Assembly (NCBI GenBank): GCA_027295365.1
Contig: JAPULD010000373.1
Span: forward strand, 1 to 6,240
From: Planctomycetota bacterium
GTDB taxonomy: Bacteria > Planctomycetota > Phycisphaerae > Phycisphaerales > SM1A02
DNA length: 6,240 bases
Direction of reading: 5' to 3'
The notes under the pieces: generated by a model
Seen by the model: the letters and a program-made list of their open reading frames with translations, nothing else
Database searches by the model: none
What the model was told of the DNA's origin: nothing
Made by a program: the position numbers and the translations under genes
Part shown: positions 1-5,874 of the stretch, in pieces
Position numbering within the stretch: the stretch's first letter is position 1
Layout: every line of letters begins with the position of its first letter

Positions 1-767
1 AACACCATCATCCGTTCCCCGATGGATGGCGTCATTACGGTCCGGGATGCTGAAGTTGGCGAGGCCGTGCTGGGCATGGTCAGCAATATGGGCACGCGGA
101 TCATGACCATCTCGGACCTCTCGCGCATGGTCATGAAGGCCAAGGTTCCCGAGAGCGACATCGCCGATGTTGAGGAAGGCCAGGACGCTCGGATCCACAT
201 CAATGCATATCCCGATGATGAATTCAGTGGCACCGTCACCAAGATCGCCCTGCAACGGACCAGCGAAACCGATGGCACCGGGTATTTCGAAACGGAAATC
301 GAGATCGACCTTCGAGGCCAAAACTGCGTTCAGGTCTCAACGCCAACGTGGACATCGAGATCGCGGGTCACAAAGGCCTCAAGGTGGAAAGTCAGGCCAT
401 CGTCCAGCGCGTACTCGAAGACTTGCCCGAGAACCTCATTCGCGATCACCCCTTGGTTGATCATTCAAAGCGAACCGTCTCGGTGGTCTATCGCGTGGTG
501 GATGGAAAGTCGGTCTTCACCCCCGTCAAGGCCGGCCCCAGCGATCTGACGCACACGATCGTGGTCAAGGGCATCGACGAAGGCGATTGGATCATGATCG
601 GCCCATACAAGGCTCTTGAGGACATCGAGCACGACAAGGACATTCGTGATCCGAACGTCACTCCAGATCCTGACTTGGAAACCGAATTGGCGGCAGGGAA
701 CGAAGAATCAGTCGTCCCGAGTGCCTCAGAAGCTTCCACCTCAAACCTGGCGACTTCGGGCAACTAG
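1..767 (+). CDS. HlyD/MacA-family periplasmic adaptor of an ABC efflux pump, 5'-partial and frameshifted
   Basis: This is the C-terminal part of a membrane-fusion (periplasmic adaptor) protein that would link an inner-membrane ABC transporter to an outer-membrane channel. Reading starts in frame 1 before the window. Nt 13-39 encode RSPMDGVIT, typical of the second half of the lipoyl/biotinyl-like domain. A beta-barrel segment follows at about nt 127-258 (VPESDIADVEEGQ, then DEFSGTVTKIA). The reading then jumps from frame 1 to frame 3 near nt 320-323. The frame-3 part resumes with LRSGLNANVDIEIAG and continues through a membrane-proximal domain (SQAIVQRV, then FTPVKAG) to an acidic, low-complexity tail of about 35 residues, stopping at 765-767. 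Without the jump, frame 1 ends at 547-549 and loses the membrane-proximal domain. The true stop lies 2 nt before the ATPase start, as expected for an operon. About 255 residues are visible. Family assignment is firm. Whether the frameshift is real or a sequencing error is undecided. Confidence 0.85.
319..324 (+). other. Apparent 1-nt deletion in an A run (frameshift site in the adaptor gene)
   Basis: Frame 1 reads through the conserved ...EIDLRGQ segment up to the CAA codon at 319-321. Frame 3 reads from CTG at 324 as LRSGLNANVDIEI, the natural continuation in HlyD-type proteins. The A run at 320-323 has four bases. Adding one A gives caa-aaa-ctg and restores one continuous frame (G-Q-K-L-R-S-G-L). 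A homopolymer deletion is the simplest explanation. The local sequence C-CAA-AAC is not a canonical X-XXY-YYZ slippery heptamer. Confidence 0.85.
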
Positions 768-769
768 CA

Positions 770-1528
770 ATGATCATCCATACGGAAAATCTCAAAAAGA
801 TCTACAAGATGGGGGTCGAGCGAATCGCCGCTCTGGATGGCGTCTCCATCGACATCGAAGCCAACGAGTACGTCGCCATCATGGGTTCCTCGGGTTCGGG
901 CAAGTCCACCTTGATGAATATCCTGGGTTGCCTGGATCGACCGAGCTCGGGCAAATACATGCTCAATGGCGAAGACATTCGCCGCATGAGCGCGAAGGAA
1001 ATCGCCCAGGCCCGAAACGAACAAATCGGCTTTGTCTTCCAGTCCTTCGAGTTGCTGTCACGCATGAGCGCGTTGCGGAATGTGGAAATGCCCATGCTCT
1101 ATGCCAAGGGCAAGTGGCGAGGCCGGACCCGCTCGGCTCAGGCGGCCCTAGAGCGCGTGGGACTTGGCGATCGGGTTCGACATCGTCCCAACCAACTCTC
1201 CGGTGGCCAGAAACAACGTGTCGCACTCGCCCGGGCAATCCTCAACAAACCCGCAATCCTCCTGGCGGATGAACCGACGGGCAACCTCGATTCGTCCACG
1301 ACGCGGGGAATTCTGGAACTCTTTGATCAACTCCATGACGATGGGCAGACCATCATCATCGTCACCCACGAAAACGATGTGGCCGCGCATTGCCAACGAA
1401 TCATCCGACTCTCCGATGGCAAGGTTTCCACTGATCTCACGTCCCACGAGGATCACGCCGGCCAGATGCACCCTGAGATTTCCACGCGTCGGGTCAATGC
1501 CGAATCAAATGCAGGGGAGGCGAAATAA
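770..1528 (+). CDS. ABC transporter ATP-binding protein, LolD/MacB type
   Basis: This 252-residue cytoplasmic ATPase would power the permease encoded immediately downstream. All nucleotide-binding motifs are intact: Walker A GSSGSGKST (residues 39-47), Q-loop Q91 in FVFQSFELL, signature LSGGQ (143-147), Walker B ILLADE (163-168, catalytic E168), D-loop GNLD (171-174) and switch histidine H200 in VTHE. The ADEPTGNLDS and FVFQ context is characteristic of the LolD/MacB/FtsE subgroup that partners FtsX-fold permeases. E. coli MacB fuses ATPase and permease in one chain, whereas here they are separate, as in YknY/YknZ- or LolD-type systems. The last 30 or so residues (about 222-252) form a charged, His-containing extension beyond the ATPase core. 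The start lies 2 nt after the adaptor stop with no clear Shine-Dalgarno, suggesting translational coupling. The stop shares one base with the permease start. Family call is very secure; the substrate is unknown. Confidence 0.96.
   Translation: MIIHTENLKKIYKMGVERIAALDGVSIDIEANEYVAIMGSSGSGKSTLMNILGCLDRPSSGKYMLNGEDIRRMSAKEIAQARNEQIGFVFQSFELLSRMSALRNVEMPMLYAKGKWRGRTRSAQAALERVGLGDRVRHRPNQLSGGQKQRVALARAILNKPAILLADEPTGNLDSSTTRGILELFDQLHDDGQTIIIVTHENDVAAHCQRIIRLSDGKVSTDLTSHEDHAGQMHPEISTRRVNAESNAGEAK
1513..1520 (+). promoter_or_regulatory. Strong Shine-Dalgarno for the permease gene
   Basis: The purine-rich AGGGGAGG sits 7 nt before the ATG at 1528, inside the end of the ATPase gene. It fixes the permease start, which overlaps the ATPase stop (TAATG), and supports coupled translation of the two subunits. 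Confidence 0.75.
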
Positions 1529-2787
1529 TGTTGAACCCTCTGTTTTTCGTCAAGGCCGTTCTTCTTGCCCTTGAACAGATCTGGATCAACAAGACTCGTT
1601 CGTTCCTGACCGCCCTCGGCATCATCATCGGCGTCGCCTCCGTGTGCGCGGTGATCGCGGCCCTGACGGGTCTGCAGACCAAGGTCCTCTCGGAGTTCGA
1701 GTCGTTCGGGGCCAGCAAGATGTTCATCCTGCACAACCGGCCCGTGGGCGAACATCGCAGCAATTATCCCTTTTCGAAAATCCGGATGAAGATTCCGGAA
1801 CTGCACGCCATCGCCAACCCCGAGCACTGCCCTTCCATCGAAGAACTCACGCCCATCACAAGTCTTGCGGCAACCATCCAGGCCGGTGAAGAGACAGTCA
1901 GTGGCGTCGGCGTGACGGGTATCTGGAACGCATGGCATAGCATCGAGGATCGCGATGTGATCCTGGGCAGGCCATTCAGCCAGATCGACGAAGATAACGC
2001 CCGGCAAGTGTGCCTGATCAACGATATGGCCATCGAAAAGCTGAGGTTGATCAACGACCCGACGAACAGCCATATCCTCCTGAACGGCCGACGTTTCCTG
2101 ATCGTGGGGGTGATCGAAAACAAGCGGGATGGCATGATTCAGGCTGATTTCGGGGCCGGAGGCTCGGAAGTGGAAGTCTACATCCCCTTCGCCACCGCCG
2201 CCAAGATGCAGTCTCGCCGTTTCTTTTTCATGATCATGGCCAACCTCAAGGATCCGGATATGTCCGAGGAAGCGATCGCCGAGGTCAGCTTCGTCCTGAG
2301 GAACTTGCGTGACATCGGGCCGGACGATCCCGATACTTTTCAGGTCCAGGCATTGGACCAACTCATCGACCAGTTCAAGGCTCTCGCGGCCGGCATCACC
2401 GCAATCGCCGGCGGGATCGTCGGTATAAGCCTCTTGGTCGGTGGAATCGGAATCATGAACATCATGCTCGTCTCAGTTTCAGAACGCACTCGGGAGATCG
2501 GCTTACGCAAGGCTGTGGGCGCCACGCCATCTGCGGTTCTCCTTCAATTCCTGCTTGAATCAGTGACGCTGTGCCTCGTGGGTGGATTCATCGGTGTCGC
2601 CATCGGCAATGCTTTCGCGTTCGGCCTGACCATGATCCCCGACGCCGGGCTCGAGCATGCGGTTATCCCCACGTGGGCGGTGGTGATGTCATTCGCCTTC
2701 AGCGCCACGGTCGGTGTGGTCTTCGGGATGTTCCCGGCGATCAAAGCATCTCGGCTCGACCCCATCGAAGCGTTGCGACACGAATAA
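1528..2787 (+). CDS. ABC transporter permease, MacB/FtsX family
   Basis: This 419-residue inner-membrane permease has the MacB layout. An N-terminal segment and first membrane helix (about residues 26-48) match the MacB_PCD pattern (NKTRSFLTALGIIIGVASV). A periplasmic domain of about 240 residues (49-287) follows, then three C-terminal helices (about 288-316, 342-368 and 381-403) of the FtsX domain. Diagnostic motifs are LVGGIGIMNIMLVSVSERTR with EIGLRKAVGA (around 303-331) and the C-terminal FPAIKASRLDPIEALRHE (402-419). Such permeases work by mechanotransmission, with ATP binding in the cytoplasm moving the periplasmic domain, rather than by a classical transmembrane channel. Two cysteines (C101, C162) lie in the periplasmic domain; a disulfide is possible but unproven. 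The length matches the separate-permease members of the family. The gene overlaps the ATPase stop by one base and ends 5 nt before the outer-membrane factor, so all three should act as one pump. Substrate unknown. Confidence 0.96.
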   Translation: MLNPLFFVKAVLLALEQIWINKTRSFLTALGIIIGVASVCAVIAALTGLQTKVLSEFESFGASKMFILHNRPVGEHRSNYPFSKIRMKIPELHAIANPEHCPSIEELTPITSLAATIQAGEETVSGVGVTGIWNAWHSIEDRDVILGRPFSQIDEDNARQVCLINDMAIEKLRLINDPTNSHILLNGRRFLIVGVIENKRDGMIQADFGAGGSEVEVYIPFATAAKMQSRRFFFMIMANLKDPDMSEEAIAEVSFVLRNLRDIGPDDPDTFQVQALDQLIDQFKALAAGITAIAGGIVGISLLVGGIGIMNIMLVSVSERTREIGLRKAVGATPSAVLLQFLLESVTLCLVGGFIGVAIGNAFAFGLTMIPDAGLEHAVIPTWAVVMSFAFSATVGVVFGMFPAIKASRLDPIEALRHE

Positions 2788-2792
2788 TCATC

Positions 2793-4469
2793 ATGCAAAA
2801 TATCAGCTCTTCACGACGGCGCTCCAATCATGGAGCGGGGAGATGGATCATCGGCATTTCGCTGCTTCTGGGCGGTTGCTCGAATCCTTTCAAGCACAAC
2901 GACTATGTGAACTTCAGCGTGCCGAGCGAGGCATTGCAGACCATCGAGGCCAAGTCGCTGGCCGATCACTCCAAGAGCGATCCTGTGAAACTTGAAGACG
3001 TACCCCACTACGAGGAATATGTCGCCCCGATTCTGGATGATCGCATCATCCTATCCATCGCGGAAGTCAGGGCCGCCGCGCTGGCCAACAACCTGGAATT
3101 GCAGGTTGAGTTGATCAGGCCTTCCATTGCCCAGGCCACGGTTGACGAGGAAGAGGCGAAATTCGAATCGACGTTCAACTTCATCGCGAATCGCCAGAAG
3201 ATCGATTCGCCGACCACGGACGCGTCGGTCGCCTCCAAGGCCACCATCGACACCCTCAATGCCGGGATTGACATTCCCCTCCGCTCGGGTGGAATCCTCA
3301 ACATCAATATGCGCACGATCGACCAGGAGACGAACGCCGCATCCTCGTTCGTCAGCGAAACCGTCAACAGCGACCTGACGTTCTCCATCTCCCAACCAAT
3401 CTTTCGCAATGCCGGCGAATACGTGAACACGCATTCGATCCGCGTGGCCAAGTATCAACAACAGATCACCACGGCACGAACGAAACTGGAAGCCATCCGC
3501 ATCCTCGCCAACGCCGATCGAGCCTATTGGCGGTTGTACGCGGCGCGACGTGAACTGGACGTGCGGGTCCAGCAATACGACCTGGCCATGAGGCAACTGG
3601 AGCAGGCCCGTCGTCGAGTCCAGGCGGGTGATTCCGCCCAGATCGAGATCACCCGCGCCGAATCGGGACTTTCCTCGAGGCTTGAAGGCATCATCATCGC
3701 CCAGACTCTGGTCAATCGATCTCAGCGCAACCTCAAGCGGATCATCAACCGCGAAGACTTGCCCATGGATTCGGAAACTTCGGTGTTTCTCTCCACGGGT
3801 CCCGAACCGCTCGGGCTCGATCTCGATGCGGAACGCATCGCACAAAATGCGGTCGAGAATCGGATGGAGATGCTCGAGCTTGAGTTGCAGCTCGCCATCG
3901 ACGCCAGTTCGATCGATCTGGCCAAAAACCGGAAGCTGCCCTTGGTCACGCTTGATTACAACTACAACATCAATGGCATCGGGCGAACCTATGCCGATTC
4001 ATTCAACCTGATGGCCGACAAGAATTTCGAGGACTGGTCCGCGGGCGTGAGCGTGGCGATTCCCCTTGGCAACGAACAAGCCGAAGCCCGCCTGCATCGC
4101 GCGATCCTGGATCGACTCCAACGACTGGCCACCAAGGAACAAAGAGCCCAGGCCATCGAGCAGGAAGTCTACGAAGCCATCGACCAGCTCGAACAGAATT
4201 GGCAGCGCATCATCGCAGCCAGACAATCCACGATACTCGCCCTGCGAACCTACGAGGCGGAACAACGCCAGTTCGAAGTGGGCGTGCGCACCTCCACGGA
4301 TGTACTCGATGCCGCCGCGAATTTGGCCGATGCCCAGACCCGCGAGATTCTCGCCCTCACCGATTTCCAGATTTCCCAGATCGACATCGCCTTCGCGACC
4401 GGCACCTTGCTGGGTCACAACAAAGTGCGCTGGGAAGCCGTGGACATCGACGCTTTGGAATATGAATGA
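2793..4469 (+). CDS. TolC-like outer-membrane efflux lipoprotein (OEP family)
   Basis: This 558-residue protein is the outer-membrane channel partner of the pump. The ATG at 2793 is chosen because it places a lipoprotein signal at the N-terminus: basic RRR (8-10), hydrophobic WIIGISLLL (18-26) and lipobox LGGC with C29. The frame stays open upstream, but those codons lie within the permease gene. Residues 30-80 form a linker. Two OEP repeats follow. The first has a helix at about 84-125, beta strands at about 126-205 ending in SISQPIFR, and a long helical region at about 210-310. The second has a helix at about 345-380, strands at about 383-425 (LDYNYNI, GVSVAIPLG) and a helix at about 428-540. 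The closing part, FEVGVRTSTDVLDAAANL followed by ATGTLLG, is typical of TolC-type factors. Serine at +2 of the mature lipoprotein fits outer-membrane targeting under the E. coli rule. The start is 5 nt after the permease stop with only a weak ribosome site. Last gene of the operon. Confidence 0.94.
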   Translation: MQNISSSRRRSNHGAGRWIIGISLLLGGCSNPFKHNDYVNFSVPSEALQTIEAKSLADHSKSDPVKLEDVPHYEEYVAPILDDRIILSIAEVRAAALANNLELQVELIRPSIAQATVDEEEAKFESTFNFIANRQKIDSPTTDASVASKATIDTLNAGIDIPLRSGGILNINMRTIDQETNAASSFVSETVNSDLTFSISQPIFRNAGEYVNTHSIRVAKYQQQITTARTKLEAIRILANADRAYWRLYAARRELDVRVQQYDLAMRQLEQARRRVQAGDSAQIEITRAESGLSSRLEGIIIAQTLVNRSQRNLKRIINREDLPMDSETSVFLSTGPEPLGLDLDAERIAQNAVENRMEMLELELQLAIDASSIDLAKNRKLPLVTLDYNYNINGIGRTYADSFNLMADKNFEDWSAGVSVAIPLGNEQAEARLHRAILDRLQRLATKEQRAQAIEQEVYEAIDQLEQNWQRIIAARQSTILALRTYEAEQRQFEVGVRTSTDVLDAAANLADAQTREILALTDFQISQIDIAFATGTLLGHNKVRWEAVDIDALEYE

Positions 4470-4501
4470 TGGATTGGTCTGACCGCCCTGACCTGAGTTG
4501 A

Positions 4502-4521
4502 TCCTGTTGAACTCAACAGGA
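4502..4521. terminator. 9-bp inverted repeat between convergent genes, possible bidirectional terminator
   Basis: TCCTGTTGA (4502-4510) and TCAACAGGA (4513-4521) are perfect inverted repeats separated by AC. With the terminal A-T pair opened, this is an 8-bp stem with a 4-nt loop. It lies 32 nt after the efflux operon and 26 nt beyond the end of the convergent dehydratase gene. No U tract follows on either strand, so it is not a textbook intrinsic terminator. The position is right for transcription ends from both sides. Confidence 0.5.
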
Positions 4522-4547
4522 CCGATGCGCCGAGGAGCCCATTGGAT

Positions 4548-4835
4548 TCACGCCACGGCGCCGCAACTGTCCATCGCCCTTGAAAGCGTGAAATCGCGCT
4601 CGGTGATCCCGCCTGCATCGTGGGTACTCAGGGTCAGCGTCACCTTGTTGTAGCGAATGAGGATGTCTGGGTGATGCTGTTGTTCCTCGGCCAGATCCGC
4701 CACGCGGCTGATAAAGGCCATGGAGCCGAGAAAATCGTCAAACCGAAAAGTTCGTTGAATGGTGTCTCCGATTTGAGTCCATTCCGGAAAATCAACGAGC
4801 TTCTCGTCGATCTGCTCTTGCGTCAGCTTCTCCAT
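4548..4835 (-). CDS. phhB: Pterin-4a-carbinolamine dehydratase (PCD/DCoH family)
   Basis: This 95-residue cytoplasmic enzyme would dehydrate 4a-hydroxytetrahydropterin to the quinonoid dihydropterin, recycling the cofactor used by aromatic amino acid hydroxylases. The family signature is clear: E50/E51 then HHPD (54-57), YNKV (62-65), LSTHDAGGIT (69-78) and D81, matching the PCD pattern of histidines plus a distal His/Asp. The length is normal for the family (about 95-115). The start at 4835 is preferred because the protein begins MEKLTQEQID as family members do, and a GGAG lies 8 nt upstream. The frame remains open upstream but that stretch runs into the divergent gene. No phenylalanine hydroxylase is in the window, so it stands alone here; many bacterial homologues also lie apart from a hydroxylase and their role is less certain. 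It is convergent with the efflux operon and divergent from the GluQ-like gene. Confidence 0.93.
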   Translation of the reverse strand: MEKLTQEQIDEKLVDFPEWTQIGDTIQRTFRFDDFLGSMAFISRVADLAEEQQHHPDILIRYNKVTLTLSTHDAGGITERDFTLSRAMDSCGAVA

Positions 4836-4843
4836 GTGCCGTA

Positions 4844-4847
4844 CTCC
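4844..4847 (-). promoter_or_regulatory. Shine-Dalgarno of the dehydratase gene
   Basis: On the minus strand GGAG lies 8 nt before the ATG at 4835. It supports that start over the longer upstream open frame. Confidence 0.6.
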
Positions 4848-4914
4848 ATTGCGGGCTTGAAAAGGAGGCAAGGGCGACTCGGCATCCTGGCCGAGGCCCA
4901 TCCGCAGAGGACGC

Positions 4915-4942
4915 ACTATAGTCCAACTCGTGACGATCACAA
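4915..4942 (-). promoter_or_regulatory. phhB: Candidate sigma-70-type promoter for the dehydratase gene
   Basis: On the minus strand TTGTGA (4942 to 4937) and TATAGT (4920 to 4915) are separated by 16 nt, close to the -35/-10 consensus. Transcription would begin around 4908, giving a leader of about 70 nt. The -35 would lie inside the first codons of the divergent gene. It is a pattern match only. Confidence 0.4.
4917..4922 (+). promoter_or_regulatory. Candidate -10 element for the GluQ-like gene
   Basis: TATAGT ends 7 nt before the GTG start at 4930, so transcription could begin at or next to the start codon (leaderless mRNA). No convincing -35 or Shine-Dalgarno is visible; the nearest purine run (AGAGGA, about 4906-4911) is too far upstream for normal initiation. 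The element is half of the palindrome ACTATAGT (4915-4922). Confidence 0.35.
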
Positions 4943-5874
4943 AACGAATTTCGAGACTCGCCCCTTCCCCCACCGGGGCCCTGCACCTGGGCAATGCCAG
5001 GACGTTCCTGATCAACTGGGCGATCGCCCGGCAGAAGGGGTGGCAATTGCTGATGCGGATCGAGGACCTCGACGGTCCCCGGAACAAGCAGGGAAGCATC
5101 GAGAATACCCTAGAAATCCTTCAATGGCTTGGTATCGACTTCGATGGAGAGGTTTCGAGGCAATCCGTCGATCTGACCCCCTATCGCGAATCCCTTCAAA
5201 CGCTTGTGGATAACCGGATGGCCTACGCCTGTTGCCTGACTCGAAAGGATGTCGAGCAAGCGGCCTCGGCCCCCCATGGTGACGAGCACGAATTGCGCTA
5301 TCCTCCCGAACTTCGCCCCGATGACTTTCAGGATTCAAAGACAAATGTACACGGCGCGAATTACCGATTCGTGACCCAGGACCTGGACATGCCAATCGAG
5401 GATGAACTCGCAGGTCCCGGGGCGTTCAATCCACATCGCGAGATCGGTGATTTCGTCATCTGGACCAAGCGTGACGAACCGGCGTATCAGCTCGCCGTTG
5501 TGGTGGATGATGCACGCCAAGGCGTCACCGACGTGGTGAGAGGCATCGACTTGCTGCCCTCCGCCGCCCGGCAGATGCTGATCTATCGGGCGTTGGGATT
5601 TACTCCCCCCAGGTGGTGGCACGTGCCGCTTGTTCTGGGCGAAGATGGTCGCCGCCTGGCGAAACGGCATGGTGATACCCGACTCACTTCCTATCGCGAT
5701 CATGGCGTGTCATCAGAGCGCGTGATAGGACTTCTCGCCCATTGGTGCAGTGCAAGCGAGCCGCGAACAGAAATAAGCGCCATGGACTTTCTTGAATCGT
5801 TCTCGCTCGAAAAATTAGGAAGCGATCCCTTGATCTTTACGCAGGAGGACGAAGCATGGCTGCGCAATGCGTAA
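4930..5874 (+). CDS. gluQ: Glutamyl-Q-tRNA(Asp) synthetase-like protein (GluRS catalytic-core paralogue)
   Basis: This is a 314-residue class I aminoacyl-tRNA synthetase core. Known GluQRS enzymes activate glutamate and attach it to queuosine at position 34 of tRNA(Asp), not to the tRNA 3' end. Visible are RLAPSPTGALHLGN (9-22, HIGH-type motif), RIEDLDGPR (43-51), the Y186/QLAVVVDD and VVRGIDLL (202-209) substrate-binding region, and RLAKRHGD (242-249, KMSKS-type motif). The protein ends about 65 residues after this, so the anticodon-binding domain of full GluRS (about 470 or more residues) is absent, which supports GluQRS. The zinc-site region is altered: the usual CxC is CCL (101-103) and the later TCR-type cysteine is missing (YPPELR, 124-129). 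The GTG start is chosen because it places the PSPTG motif near the N-terminus as in the family; no in-frame ATG fits. It overlaps the DUF192 gene by 19 nt. Exact substrate is inferred. Confidence 0.88.
   Translation: MTITKRISRLAPSPTGALHLGNARTFLINWAIARQKGWQLLMRIEDLDGPRNKQGSIENTLEILQWLGIDFDGEVSRQSVDLTPYRESLQTLVDNRMAYACCLTRKDVEQAASAPHGDEHELRYPPELRPDDFQDSKTNVHGANYRFVTQDLDMPIEDELAGPGAFNPHREIGDFVIWTKRDEPAYQLAVVVDDARQGVTDVVRGIDLLPSAARQMLIYRALGFTPPRWWHVPLVLGEDGRRLAKRHGDTRLTSYRDHGVSSERVIGLLAHWCSASEPRTEISAMDFLESFSLEKLGSDPLIFTQEDEAWLRNA
5843..5848 (+). promoter_or_regulatory. Consensus Shine-Dalgarno for the DUF192 lipoprotein gene
   Basis: A perfect AGGAGG lies 7 nt before the ATG at 5856, within the 3' end of the GluQ-like gene. 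It decides the start of the overlapping gene and points to translation from a shared transcript. Confidence 0.85.

Noticed and set aside
22..549. Treating the first adaptor fragment as a complete protein ending at 547-549
   Set aside because: After about nt 323 its sequence becomes Ser/Arg/Trp-rich with no adaptor resemblance, while frame 3 continues the family sequence.
1453..2361. 302-codon open frame on the minus strand opposite the permease
   Set aside because: It is fully antisense to a gene with unmistakable MacB/FtsX motifs; its His/Asp/Arg-rich composition is typical of a codon-bias shadow and no family motif is seen.
2571..2792. Upstream in-frame extension of the outer-membrane lipoprotein
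   Set aside because: These codons lie inside the permease gene in another frame and would bury the lipoprotein signal; the ATG at 2793 gives a proper lipobox.
3051..3845. 264-codon open frame on the minus strand opposite the outer-membrane factor
   Set aside because: It is antisense to clear OEP repeats, has shadow-like composition and no recognisable domain or ribosome site.
4836..5099. Upstream in-frame extension of the dehydratase gene on the minus strand
   Set aside because: The extension overlaps the divergent GluQ-like gene and adds no family sequence; the start at 4835 has a ribosome site and family-like N-terminus.
4620..5213. 197-codon plus-strand open frame across the dehydratase and the start of the GluQ-like gene
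   Set aside because: It is antisense to the dehydratase signature and out of frame with the synthetase; no motif of its own.
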